Under the pieces are notes generated by a model. That model was given only the letters and a program-made list of their open reading frames with translations, was not told where the DNA came from and did no database searches. The position numbers were made by a program, and so were the translations under genes. From Polytrichum commune (lineage: Eukaryota > Streptophyta > Polytrichopsida > Polytrichales > Polytrichaceae), in the NCBI GenBank assembly GCA_950295325.1, contig OX485806.1, positions 35,838,001 through 35,902,000 on the forward strand: a stretch of 64,000 nt of DNA, in the 5' to 3' direction. Below are positions 23,286-35,040 of the stretch, in pieces. The stretch's first letter is position 1; each line of letters begins with the position of its first letter.

Positions 23286-23405
23286 ACCTGCAACATGGAC
23301 TAGCATAGCAATAGATTTATGGATGGCTAAGACAAAAAATAGTATGCCCGAAACCTTTATTGAAGAAAATGTTTGAATAACACGTACTTACATTTTTTCA
23401 ATCAT
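23286..23405 (+). repeat. Direct repeat flanking the rRNA fragment, right copy
   Basis: The partner of 22296-22415. Its right end runs into the last codons of the Myb-like gene on the minus strand, so the duplicated unit is the original junction between the two convergent genes. Confidence 0.8.
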
Positions 23406-25469
23406 TTTTTGCATTAAGCCTTGCATGCCCAAAAGTAGAGTCATTTTCATCTCATTGTCTGTTTTCATAGTATCCATAAGGCGATCGCTACTCTCCCTAA
23501 TCTCCCCTAGACATCGTTCCATGAAAACCTCTTCCCTCCGCTTCGGTTCCGGGGACTTTGTAATGCTCTCCCCGCTTGTAAGCTTCGTGGTATTGGCTTC
23601 CGTTGTGCTTGATATTTTTGGGCCATCCGGATTCGTGGCACTCGCATGTGCATGTGAAATCACATGTGCCCTATCCGACATGAACTCATCCACGAGAGTG
23701 TACCAGCGACACTTCTCGGATCGATCTGAACCGGACCTCAAGTTCATGGATTTGTCTTCTTTGTACTCATTATAAACCACACTCCACTTCTTCCTACATG
23801 CCTCACTGTCCTTCGTAAAATCCGGACAAAGAGCAACCAATTTTGTGTGCAACCGGGACCAATTGTCCACACCTGCACATCGATCCATTCCACGTGCAAA
23901 AACCTTTAATTGCATAACATCGCAACGTTATTGACAAACAAAAGCAAATATTCCGCACAAAAATTCATAAACGCAGCTTAGCTGGCTGCAGCCTCAATTC
24001 AATACAGCAAACGCATTCAAAAACACGTCGAAATTCCATGCACATTACTGTTAATACAGTAATTGCAGACTGCAGATAAAAATACTCACTCAGCAGACAA
24101 AAAAAATGGCTAGCAGCAGTTCATCTTATAGCTGGTTCATCTTATAGCAGTTCATCTTATAATCAACAGTTGGTTTTCCCATTCATTGTCAAGCACTGAT
24201 GAGCCACAAATTGACCAAAACAATGACCAAAACAGTTTAGATTTTTAGGCATTATGGGTCAAAATCCTAGTGTTTCCAAATCAACTGGTTACATGTTGTG
24301 ATCTTTCGGTTTTTCTTTACCAAATCGAGGTACATTCCATAGATTCCACTAAAATGGTCAGTAATTTTCCGGAAGTCTTGAACTTCAACTGGTAATCTCT
24401 CAAACTCAACCAGTTCATCTGCAATTAGCAGTCGGTTCTCTCCGGTCTTTGTTCATGAACCATATTAAACCCTCCCACAAACTCAGGTCATACAGCCTCT
24501 AATACAAATCCATGTTAGTTACTGAATAATGGAGGGCTTCCACTTTGGTTGGATCAAATACAAAAAAAGGAAGTGTTCACAAAATGTTTGAAATACCATA
24601 TGTATAATTTGATTCTCTTGAAGGTTTTCATGATTTCGAACAGGGAGAACGAACCGTTAGTTACGGATGAACTGATGACTTGGAGAAATAACCAGCTGAA
24701 GCTCAAAACTTCAGGACAATTACTGATCATTACAGAGGAATGTATAAAATATGCCTCAAATCAATAAAGAAAAAACAAAAGATCACAACATGTAGATGGT
24801 TGGACTTGGAAACACTAGGATTTTGACCGATAATGCCCAAAAATCTCCCCGGATATACTCAATAAAATCAAATTAATTCAAAGGAGTAATCAAGCAGGTT
24901 GTAATTGGCGTGCACATACGAAGGCCCAAAAGCATAATGGAAAGCACGGAAAAAAACTCAAAAATGTTGTGAAATTCAATAGGCGCACCTTGCTTTGGGG
25001 GGGCATTGAATGTGTTTTGCATCTCCCCACGAAGGGAGATGAGTTGAATGACCCAGTGGTCCCTCCACTGGTTTGCATTCCTCAAGAGCTCCACATCCTC
25101 TTTGCCATCGTCCAATTCGACAATTTCGGGTTTTTTGCGAGGGGCTCTCCGTTTCTTGTTGGACTTGGATAGGTTAATGACGGTTTCTTGGGGGCCTCGT
25201 TTTGGTGAACCTTCCGTGAGATCAATGGTGGCGCTTGGAGTGCCTTGGGCGGGAGCACTAAACCCAAATCTTGGAATTGGAGGCATGTAGGAATGGGAGT
25301 ATAGAAATGGCAATTGATTTCCCACCCCATGAAAGCCATGAAAGAATGGTGCGGGAGGAATGGGAAGACCTTGTCCCGAAATTGCAGTGCCAGCGACAGG
25401 GGGGATTCCACCAGTCACAACATTGGTGTTGGCACCACCCGCTTCCCTACTAGTTCCCTGCGACTCCAT
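23388..25469 (-). CDS. Myb/SANT-like (trihelix-type) Harbinger accessory protein, 2 exons, ~321 aa
   Basis: PIF/Harbinger elements usually carry a second gene for a Myb/SANT-like DNA-binding protein that brings the transposase to element ends and into the nucleus. Exon 1 is 25469-24989 (ATG at 25467-25469) and exon 2 is 23872-23388. The GT/AG junction is in phase and rebuilds a continuous trihelix-like domain: ELLRNANQWRDHW before it, and NWSRLHTKL and ACRKKWSVVYNEYKEDK after it. The N-terminal part is Pro/Gly-rich with a basic patch (KSNKKRRAPRKKPE, a likely nuclear localisation signal). The C-terminal ~50 residues are charged and Met-rich and probably helical (EEVFMERCLGEIRESSDRLM). The open frame upstream of 25469 is low-complexity and is treated as 5' leader. 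The intron carries a foldback repeat. No inactivating change is seen. Confidence 0.85.
24238..24851. mobile_element. Foldback element with ~205-bp inverted arms, in the Myb intron
   Basis: The left arm 24239-24440 ('ggcattatgggtcaaaatcc', 'acatgttgtgatctt', 'aacttcaactggtaatctct') is matched by the reverse complement of 24641-24848 along its whole length. A ~200-bp unique centre lies between them. The sequence has no coding capacity. Solitary arms of the same family occur at 10486-10822 and 46866-47062. It lies wholly inside the intron 23873-24988. Confidence 0.88.
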
Positions 25470-26015
25470 GTGAAACCCTAAACCCAGTTTGAAGTGGAAT
25501 GGTAAGTTGTTGCCAAGGGAAGGGAAAAAAATGAGAAAAATGAGAAAAAAAAAGAGGAAAAAAATGAAGAACACGAACACGAGCACAAACACGTACCTGA
25601 GATGTCGATGTCGAGCACGAAATGTCGATGACGACTCGAGCAACTGAAGGTGAAGGTGAAGCAGTTTAAGCAGCTTCAGCTGAAGCAGGTGCAGGTGAAG
25701 CAGGCGCCTCAGCTGGAGCAGCAGCAGAGCTGGGGGGGGATGAAGCCCGGGGATGAAGGGCTGCCACGAAGGATCCCGGCGCCGGGGGGGTAGGGGGTAC
25801 CAGCCGGAGCCCCCCGGTAGATTCCCTAAAATCCAGGGCATGCCACGGAGGTATATGCCGTCTGCCGCTTGCCGTCAGTGGGGCAGGTAGGCACCGCCCT
25901 CGGCCAATGGGAGGCGGGGCACGGACCTGCCTGCCCCCAATGTGGCACGGCCCTCATTTTGCCATTTTGTTTACCATTTTGTTAAAATCAAAGTAGTAAA
26001 AAACGACTAAGGAGG
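25470..26015. other. GC-rich 5' flank of the Myb-like gene
   Basis: On the minus strand this is the leader and probable promoter of the Myb-like gene. It is CpG-rich, with purine/pyrimidine runs near 25520-25570, (GCAGGT/GAAGC)-type short repeats at 25640-25730 and a CCAAT-like string near 25909. The open frame across it encodes only low-complexity sequence. Confidence 0.45.
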
Positions 26016-27372
26016 GTGTGGGGCGGACGGGGGACGAGGGTGGGGCGGACGGGGGTGGGGGGGGGGAACGGAGCGGACGGGGTCGGGAACGGGGGCGGGA
26101 ACGGAGCGGACGGAGTCGGGAACGGGGGCGGACGGGGGGGGAACGGGGCGCGGACGGGGTTGGGAACGGGGCGGACGGGGTTGGGAACGGGGCGGACGGG
26201 GTTGGGAACGGGGCGGACGGGGTTGGGAACGGGGCGGACGGGGGGGAACGGGAGCGGACGGAGGGGGGGGAAATTTTTTTAAAAAAAAATGGGGCGGACG
26301 GGGAAGGGGGGGGGGGAAAAAAAAAAAACTGGGGCGGACGGGGGAGCGGACGGAGGGGCGGACAGGGGGGAACGGGGCGCGGACGGGGGGGAACGGGGCG
26401 GACGGGGTTGGGAACAGGGGGGAACGGGAGCGGACGGAGGGGGGGGAAATTTTTTTTTAAAAAAATGGGGCGGACGGGGAAGGGGGGGGGGGAAAAAACT
26501 GGGGCGGACGGGGGAGCGGACGGGGTGGAACGGGGCGCGGACGGGGGGGGGAACGGGGCGCGGACGGGGGGGAACGGGGCGGACGGGGTTGGGAACGGGA
26601 GCGGACGGAGGGGGGGGAAATTTTTTTTAAAAAAAATGGGGCGGACGGGGAAGGGGGGGGGGGGGAAAAAAACTGGGGCGGACGGAGGGGTGGACGGGGG
26701 GGAACGGGGCGCGGACGGGGGGGAACGGGGCGGACGGGGGGGAACGGGGCGCGGACGGGGGGGAACGGGGCGGACGGGGGGGAACGGGGCGGACGGGGTT
26801 GGGAACGGGGCGGACGGGGTCGGGAACGGGGGCGGACGGAGGGGGGGAAATTTTTTTTTAAAAAATGGGGCGGACGGGGAAGGGGGGGGGGGAAAACAAA
26901 ACTGGGGCGGACGGGGGAGTGGACGGAGGGGGGGAAATTTTTTTAAAAAAAATGGGGCGGACGGGGAAGGGGGGGGGGGAAAAAAACAAAACTGGGGCGG
27001 ACGGGGGAGCGGACGGAGGGGCGGACGGGGGGGAACGGGAGCGGACGAAGGGGGGGAAATTTTTTTTTAAAAAAATGGGGCGGACGGGGGAGCGGACGGG
27101 GGGGAACGGGGCGCGGACGGGGGGGGGGAAATTTTTTTTAAAAAAATGGGGCGGACGGGGAAGGGGGGGGGGGGGAAAAAAAAAAAAAAACTGGGGCGGA
27201 CGGGGGAGCGGACGGAGGGGGGGAAATTTTTTATTTTAAAACTGGAGCGGATGGGGGAGCGGACGGGGAAGGGGGGGGGAAAAAAAAAAAAAAAAACAAC
27301 TGGGGCGGACGGGGGAGCGGACGGAGGGGCGGACGGGGCGTACGGGGTTGGGAACGGAGCGGACGGGCTCTA
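26016..27372 (+). repeat. G-rich minisatellite array, ~1.35 kb
   Basis: The basic unit is 'ggggcggacggg' with spacers 'ggttgggaac' or 'gggggaac'. A higher-order unit of about 80-200 bp adds 'ggaaatttttttaaaaaaa', then 'tggggcggacggggaa', a long G run, a poly-A run and 'ctggggcggacgg'. The poly-T/poly-A block occurs about eight times (near 26270, 26450, 26620, 26850, 26935, 27057, 27130 and 27225). The G runs could form quadruplexes. Long open frames across it are repeat artefacts. Confidence 0.95.
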
Positions 27373-27513
27373 GTAAATTTTTCCCCACTTTACCTTTACT
27401 TTGCTGACATGTCATCACACGTGGACATTGTAAATCCTACGTGTATGAATTGGGTTAATGTAATTACACAAAAAAATCGGTAAAATTCAAGTCCGTCAGG
27501 ATAAAGACAGCAT

Positions 27514-27565
27514 CCGGCATAATGTCGTGACGGATACGTGTCGTGACGGCACGACATTATGCCGG
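27514..27565. repeat. 16-bp perfect subterminal hairpin, right end of the hAT-like element
   Basis: CCGGCATAATGTCGTG at 27514-27529 and its exact complement at 27550-27565, with a 20-base loop that contains further TCGTGACGG motifs. Confidence 0.85.
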
Positions 27566-30169
27566 GATTACCCTCCGTCACGACACAATAGACAACCCTG
27601 GAATTAGGTATCTATAGATTATAATACAATTCATTGCCTTTTCATCTTCGCAATGGATGAGTTTGCGTAGACACCACGAATCCCTGGCCACTCATAGTGA
27701 CCTCATCTTCACCTCTACATACTCAACTCCATATAACTAAAAAACCAAACGATTGGTGCCTTTTGGCTAACTACTAAATCATGGGAACCAAGATGCTTTT
27801 GGATTTGCATCTAGGCTCCTACTTAGCAGTGTAAACGCTTTTGCCAAATTTTGCAAAACACCTACCTCAGAATTCAAAACGGAATATTTTGTAAGAACAA
27901 ATAACAACCAAGAATTTTGATAGTTTTTTTCCCAACTTTTTAAATGGATGAAATAGCCCAAAAGTATAGTAATTATCAGTACATTTCAAGATGAATGTCA
28001 CATTACATTCAAGCCATTTTATATACTAGGAATTTTCCATGACCGTGATTGCCACTCTAATTCCTCCAACAAAATGAATAAAACATACACATTGTGATTA
28101 TGTCCATATCATATGTGAACAAGCCATTCTAGTCACAAAAGCATAGCTCCTCCGCATATAATTTTCATAGATGAAGTTTGAATGAGATTGTTGGGGAAAC
28201 AAGGAATTTTTTTTGACATTAGCAGTTGAAGACCCATTGCATTGCTTCCATTTTGTAGAACATGGCAAAACTTTTAACGTAACACACATTTGCTTCATGG
28301 TGACAAAGTTTTATTTTTAACTTTAAAAACATCATGTGATACATGAGTACACACACAGAAATGTGGTTATGAGCACAAATGAGTTTCAATTTGGCCCCTT
28401 CTACAAAACCACTTTAATAATCATGGAACATGTGCTACAAACAAATGACTAGAGATCCTAGGAGCGTACGAAGTGGGATCATGACATGTATGTGGAGTTG
28501 GAAGTGTCCACAAAAGGAACACACACTTAAGATATTCTAGTTTGTGACTTGTGTGCCTACAAATTTAGCAATGTACTACAAATGTGGCTACATGATATGA
28601 TTTTTTCACACATGCTTCTAATAATGGACCACCCTTAGCATTATTCCATAAATAATTTGAGAAAGAAAATTCTATAAAGGTGCTACACCATTAGAAAGAT
28701 GATTACATGCAGCCTAAAAAAAGCATGTAAATTAAGTCTTCTTTTTCTCCTCTCTCCTCCTCCGTAATTTTCTCGTCTTCTCTCTCTCTTTGTAGCATAT
28801 AACTATGCCAATGTGTCCAAGATAACAACATGTTCATGCAAGGAACGATCAAGCGATCAAGCAGATCAAAAACACCAAAAAGGATCCAAAGGTCCACCAT
28901 TTCAAGCACATGCATGATGCAAGGGTCCACATTTGTTGTGGGCCGATTCCTTCCAAATGAATCCCATTAGACTAATACGGGATCTCCAATATCATTGTTG
29001 GAGTCCACTTGTTGAAAATAACCACTTGATGGATATAAAATAGTTCATTGTACTTCCACCTTTCCATTAGATGAGATTACGTAAACACAAGGGACTCCTA
29101 GCTTCTACTACACATGTATCACGTGTTACTTCCTACCCTGTTTCAAAACGTAGTACTAGGCAATTTCAAGTCTTTACTTCAACCAAGGACCATAAAGTTG
29201 ATAGAGTCGCTATCTTCACATAGGCCATTGCACTTCATTGCTCTAAGGAAATAGTTTTTTTGACTTCATGTCAACGTAATCCTCTTCACATATTCCTTTT
29301 CGGTTCCCAAACTTTGTTATCAATTTCACTTCATTAGTGTGGGTTGCCACTTGGAGTTGCATGTTGCTATAACTTTGCCTACAAGGATATCTCTATTAAA
29401 AGCCATGAAATAGTATGTAGTCTAGATGTTAATTTTAAAAGTTGACTTGACATCACAATCAACTTCAATTAGTTTTCATTAGTCTAGTGGAACAAACTTG
29501 AGATGAATCAACCACAAACATACAGGGATTATAGTTTTAAACATGCTATAAATGCTTGTTACATGGCATTGTGATCTTTGTCCACAACTTGGTCACATGG
29601 GTGCTTGAAGGGGGGGGGGGGGGGGAACTCTTCTTTGAGAGTTAGAACCATGTGCATGCACGAACCCTTTTCAAAACCTCCTCAATACAAAATTTTCATG
29701 ACCAAAGAATACATTGTACATACAAATCATGGACTACGTAATAGTCTCATGTATGTATATGACATTTTAAAACTCCTAGAATAAATTGTCTTGAGTGTGT
29801 ATACAAAACACAAATGATTGGAAAAACAATAGTATATAAACCCTTGAAGTTATGCTCATAGATCCATTTTGTATTGATTTTTAAATTTGTGCTAAAAAAA
29901 AAAGTCACTTTGTACTGATAAAGTTGTTGAAGTGGGTATAGGGGATGCAAATCTTCAACATTGTTCTTAACTTCTCCCATTGATGCCACATTTCGATTAA
30001 GATGCATGATGCTTTTGATGACCCACCACATGGATGAGAGACCATTACACACAAGCCTAATTGCTGAGATCACTCCCAAAGGGCAACTTGATGATTTTCT
30101 TTTCTTCTTCTTATTTGGTATCCAATTGTATGACTAGTCACAATCACTATGTGATTCAATTACGTTTCC

Positions 30170-30340
30170 ATGGGAACATAGTCCAGAGCTACACAAATCG
30201 TTTTGATAAGTTTGAACTTATAAGTACGATGGATTCGAACTAGATTGGATCACACCAAAAGATGGGGTTCTTGGAATTAGTGTGGAATCACACGATGATG
30301 CCACCACCATTTTAAAGACAAGTGGCGTGGTTGGGTCATA
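30170..30340 (+). repeat. Dispersed repeat J, copy 1
   Basis: 'gtgtggaatcacacgatgat' followed by 'gacaagtggcgtggt' has a counterpart at 36450-36640 ('gtgtggacccacatgatgat', 'gacaagtggcatggt') with similar flanks. It is non-coding. Confidence 0.55.
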
Positions 30341-32821
30341 GGGCCCACTATTTCCATGGTAGAAATATTAACGAAGGGATCACTACGACAACTAATGTTG
30401 TATCACAATGCACCGTATATTGGTCCGAGATGATCCTAACCTACCGGATGATAGTGGTGAGGTACCCAAAATCGAATGCAGTGGTTGGTGGTTTGATTCC
30501 CAACTTTGAAATCTTCTCTCCACCTAAACCCATATATTAACCATGGTTACGACCAAGGATACGTGCCACTCAAGTAAGGGTCACTTTACACATGTGACCA
30601 AGTGCCATGAGGAAAAACAATCTAGAATTTCTTGTGGTCATGGTCGGCGGTTCAAAGACTATGACCAAGAGAAATCCACATCACTTTTAAAAAACCTTGG
30701 TCACGAGACATAGGGTAGGGCGGAGGTAGACCACATGTAGTGTTTTTGAGCAAATAAAAATTGAAAAATTTACTATACATAACTTCCTTGTAATTTTAAA
30801 ATACTAAAAAATATATACATCTCAAATGAAATATATTCAAAATTTCTTCGAACATGGTCACCTTCTTTTTTGCTGAGAAAATCTATTGAATTCTCTCACT
30901 CCAAAATCGACATGACCATCACAAATCATCTAAATATGGACATGACATGATTCCTGTTAATTTCTCTCTTATTTTATGACATGCTTATCCATCATGGTCA
31001 CTTTTATTTTGTTGACCTCGTGTAAAACAAAGTGGGACCACCACTCGTTTCTCATGATCAATGAGAGAAAACGATGGTCATGAACATTAGTCATTAGTGT
31101 CAACATGCCTTTGATTCAAGATGAAAACGTTGGGAACCTCTTATAGTTTGAAATTTAGCAAAATGACCTTGGAATCAGCATCAAAGACCCCAAATTAGTT
31201 TTGTGAGACATGGCACCCCCTCCGACCTTGTGCGTCTTATTGATCTTATAATTGTTACATAATATTGTGGTGCATGCCAACTTCCCATAAGGTAAGTGGA
31301 ATTAAGATGGGCATACTTTAGCTATGCACCCAATTCTCTTTTGATACAAAATTGATAGGTAGCATGAGATGATTAGCAAATCCAAAACGAGACCATGGAG
31401 ATTTTCCAACATCTTTGTGATGTCTGTTCTCAAGTCCACACCCAATCACACGTCACTCAAATAATGGTGTCCGATTAAGATAAGCAATTGAATTAGGCAT
31501 ATTTAGCATCTTAAGGCACGGTAGAGTGGCTTGTGAAATTATGTCAAACCACATTGATTTCAGATTATAATCTTATTATCCACATTGATTGAATATAGGT
31601 TGTGTTGGACAAAACCATGTCATTCATCCTACACTTATGAGAGCACGCAATTTTGTTAGTTACCTCAGAGGTCATAAATAGACATGTTATGGTTAGAGGT
31701 TTGATTGGACATCTTGTTTATATACATTAATTGTGAACTAAGGACATGCTATTGACACTTCAAATATGCAAAGGTCCCATTAGTTAACAATTTCCAAGCC
31801 AAGCAGTAGAAAAAGAAAAGAGAAAAAAATGCTTGTATTATTACCAACCTGAATATGAGTCCGTTAGTCCTATCATTTTCAAAAGTTCCCTTGTTATAAT
31901 ATAGGGTATATTGCCTATCTTGCAATAGGTGGCCTTTGGTTTAAGTGTTGTGTTATAGTTGAGTATCTCTATGTGGAGGAGGTGAGGGGGGGAGGACAAG
32001 GATTGAATTTTGTTTATGAAAAGCCCAACATTTTTCAATTGCTTATAAGGTTGTTTGTTTTACTACCATTCATTGGTCACTAGCTCTCAAAGGACCAAGA
32101 GGCCCTCAAAATCCCGAGATCCTACAATGACTACTCATATCGAAATGTTCTCTCAAGATTCTATGCGGAATCCAAGACTCCTTATTATGAGTGTCTCCAA
32201 TAATGAAATGGTTCAATGTGTATTGAAATTTATTTACAGTTTTTGTGATACCGAAAACGGTTTTAAATTAGTCTGGTGGGACACAACTCGAATGATTTAG
32301 TGTGTTTTTTTATTACAACATGATGAACGGATTTACATGGACACCATGAAGCCCAAGCCATGTGTGACGCAAACCTTAATGCGAGCCACTTCACGAAGGC
32401 GAGAGCAAAATAGGGTGGCAAACTCTCTATACATGGCCACTACATGTCAAAGATCCAAAACTTGATAGAAGGTTCAAAGTTTAATTGGATAGCATTTAAT
32501 GCAAGGGAGCACCCAACACAACTCTTTTTAAGGGTGAGAGATAATTATTGCATAAGAGTATACCCCTAATAATGTGTAAAATTATCCAACATAGAAACCG
32601 TGAAATAACGTGTAATCCTTGATTGCTTTGACATGATAATTACTTTGAAATATCCCTAATTATTTCTCGTCAAAACCACTCAAAGATAAGTTAGCCACAA
32701 ATCTCTAGGGATCAAGTTGTTATATTGGATGGATGAGAGATAAGCTTGTATGTGACAATTGTTTCTTGCCTCTTTAAGATCCATGATGCACTAGTATCAT
32801 TCATAAATGATCTTAAAAGAT

Positions 32822-32826
<5 letters not shown>

Positions 32827-32862
<36 letters not shown>
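32827..32862. repeat. CT microsatellite
   Basis: An uninterrupted CT repeat of about 36 bases. Confidence 0.95.
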
Positions 32863-32865
<3 letters not shown>

Positions 32866-34449
32866 TTCTTGGTTTCTTAAGACAAAATATTCCTTCATGG
32901 GCTGCCCGAGAAAAGTAGAAAAAAATGAAATATCAAGAGCGGCAGTAAGTCTGGTGCGACGTCTGGTTTTTTACTCTCTGTTGTGTAGTGGTAGGCTCAA
33001 GATTTTCGACTGTGAGCGACTAAAGACTTACAGTGATACTACAAAACAAGATGAATGTCAAAATGGGAAGTCGTCATGTTTTTGTTGTGTTGGGAGCTTT
33101 TGTGAGGGTAGTGACTCCAATCAATGGTTGCCACTCCAATGCAAACTTTGCATGAAACTAAGATTTAAGTATATTTGGATTAAAGCGTGAATTATGGACA
33201 ATTCCAACATACTGTAGATGAGAATGGTAGTCCACAATTGAATCGGGAACATGTGTCACCTACTTCCCCACTAAAAACCTCCTACATAGGCACTTGGTCA
33301 TAGCTATGGTTCTAGATCTCATATGAATTTGTCCCAAATGTTGTTCATCATATATTATTTATGAACAAAATGTTTGTCTAAATGCACTTAAATGTCAAGT
33401 ATTATTTTGGTAAAGTGAAATATTGTTTGATGTTCATGTAAAAACGGCCTTTGTCCTCACATCACCTATTTCAATTTAACAAGTGGACAATCCTTGATTT
33501 TTAAAGGAGTCTTTGCATATATGTGGTGAGAAATATGGGACAAATTATGTACACCAAATGCAAGGTGGTTGGATTGTTGTGGTTTGTACATTTTTGGCAT
33601 GAGCATTTGTGGAGGTGTTCAATGATTGAGTCCTTCCCATCTAGTACATCATAGAAGCATTCCGCTCATCTTCTAGGCTAATTTGATTGGTCAAACATCT
33701 TTTTGGGGGAATGAAACACAACATGTATAGGTGCATCCCTAGCATCAATTGTCATAAATTACATATCCAAAGGGTAGTTCATGCCCAATCTTTTTCCTCA
33801 AAATCCTATAGATTAATCCCATCTTCACGTTAAAACTTGTCCACGAAAACTGCACAACCAACATGGAGTGAAATGCACTTAAAACAACCCTTTCATAGGG
33901 CTCGGGGAGTTAAGGGTTATTTTAAGTCATACAAATAAAGCCTTCTCCACACACAATCACCTCTATTGAAGATGTTTAAAGGAGAGAACTTCAATAAGGC
34001 AATTGAAGAAACAAGGACTTTGCTTTGGAAGCATCGCCAAAGATACATGACATTGCTCTTATTTTGTAGACACCCCAAGATTGCATATGAGAACTTTGTC
34101 AAGCGTACACATGGAAAGGTATGGCAGAAAAAAGCTCTAGAAAAGGGCAGTGGCTCACAAACTAGGTTGCATGATAGAATGAAAGCAAGAATAGAGAACT
34201 CATGGTAAAGAACCACGAGGTAAATCTGGGTAGTGACTGGCTGGGGAGAAATAAGCCATTGAGAGTGGGACTTCGGGAGCAAGAAAAGGAGATAGAGGAG
34301 TGTAGAGAAGTAGGAAATTTAGGAGGAGGAAGTTTTGTTGCTTCATGTTGGCTCAAGCAATAGAGGCATAAGCAATAATGTGTGTGTATAACGTATGAGG
34401 CATAAAGGCAAGAGTTTCTTGATGAGATGAGGGTACGTTGAGTGTAAAG

Positions 34450-34691
34450 GGCCGCTTCACACTATGGCCGAACGTCGAGAGGCCGTCGATTTTCACCAAT
34501 TAGATTGCAAGAAACCAAAAAATCGGCCTCTCGACCCTTCACACTAGGGGCCAGAGTCCAAAGGTTGTCACACTTCAAAATGCCTACTCTTTTTCTTTTC
34601 TTTTCTATCGAGGTTACGGACTCTCGAAAGAAGTTTGGGTGGGACAAGGCTAGAAACTCAAACTATGGTCGAGAGGCCGTCGGTTTCTTTC

Positions 34692-34728
<37 letters not shown>

Positions 34729-35040
34729 GACAAGATCTTGGCCGTTAGATTATAGGGGTTATTTTGGATAGGGAATAAGTGTAATGCTCCTTTTTCCTTT
34801 GGACTTTGGGCTTGGCCATTGGTGCTTCACACTATGGCCATCCAAGTCGAGAGGCCGTGGGAGTTCATAGCCAAAGGCTTGGAATTTGGGCTTGACCTTT
34901 GGAGACTTCACGTTGTGCCCGGCCAAAAGATCCAATTCCTATATTTTATTGGCTATATTCAGCCCATTTCTTTGAACTCCCAAACAAAGTTTGACCATTC
35001 AATTGCACGGCCTCTCGACTTTGATGTGGAGCGGCTTAAC
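34450..35040. mobile_element. Probable ~590-bp inverted-repeat element
   Basis: The left end GCCGCTTCACACTATGGCC...GTCGAGAGGCCGT is echoed by the complement of the right end (GCCGCTCCACATC...GTCGAGAGGCCGT). The string 'gtcgagaggccgt' occurs five times in the block, in both orientations (near 34470, 34523, 34670, 34847 and 35008). No target duplication was found, so the ends are approximate. It contains the AT microsatellite at 34697-34726. Confidence 0.6.
34697..34726. repeat. AT microsatellite
   Basis: About 30 bases of alternating AT. Confidence 0.95.

Larger units (their letters stand above)
20460..27608. mobile_element. hAT-like nested element, 7133 bp, with 8-bp target duplication
   Basis: The ends CAGGGTTGTCTAT (20468-20480) and its complement (27588-27600) form a 13-bp perfect inverted repeat. 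The flanking octamer GAATTAGG occurs on both sides (20460-20467 and 27601-27608). An 8-bp duplication with CAGGG...TGTC ends is characteristic of the hAT superfamily. Both subterminal regions are packed with copies of TCGTGACGG. No hAT transposase is present. The coding genes inside are PIF/Harbinger type, a superfamily that makes 3-bp duplications, so the simplest reading is that a Harbinger element and later arrivals sit inside a hAT-type shell. The inner Harbinger ends were not resolved. Confidence 0.8.
27609..34449. other. Intergenic AT-rich DNA
   Basis: No gene was recognised. It contains a G homopolymer near 29609-29625, a segment at 30170-30340 related to 36450-36640, and a CT microsatellite at 32827-32862. 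Short open frames on both strands look random. Confidence 0.4.

Noticed and set aside
25470-25841. Upstream extension of the Myb-like frame to 25841
   Set aside because: The added residues are Leu/His- and Phe-rich low complexity from purine/pyrimidine runs. The ATG at 25467-25469 gives a normal N-terminus.
26018-27239. Long Gly/Arg/Asp-rich open frames (up to 350 codons)
   Set aside because: They are translations of the G-rich minisatellite. Three frames are open at once and the composition is only the repeat unit.
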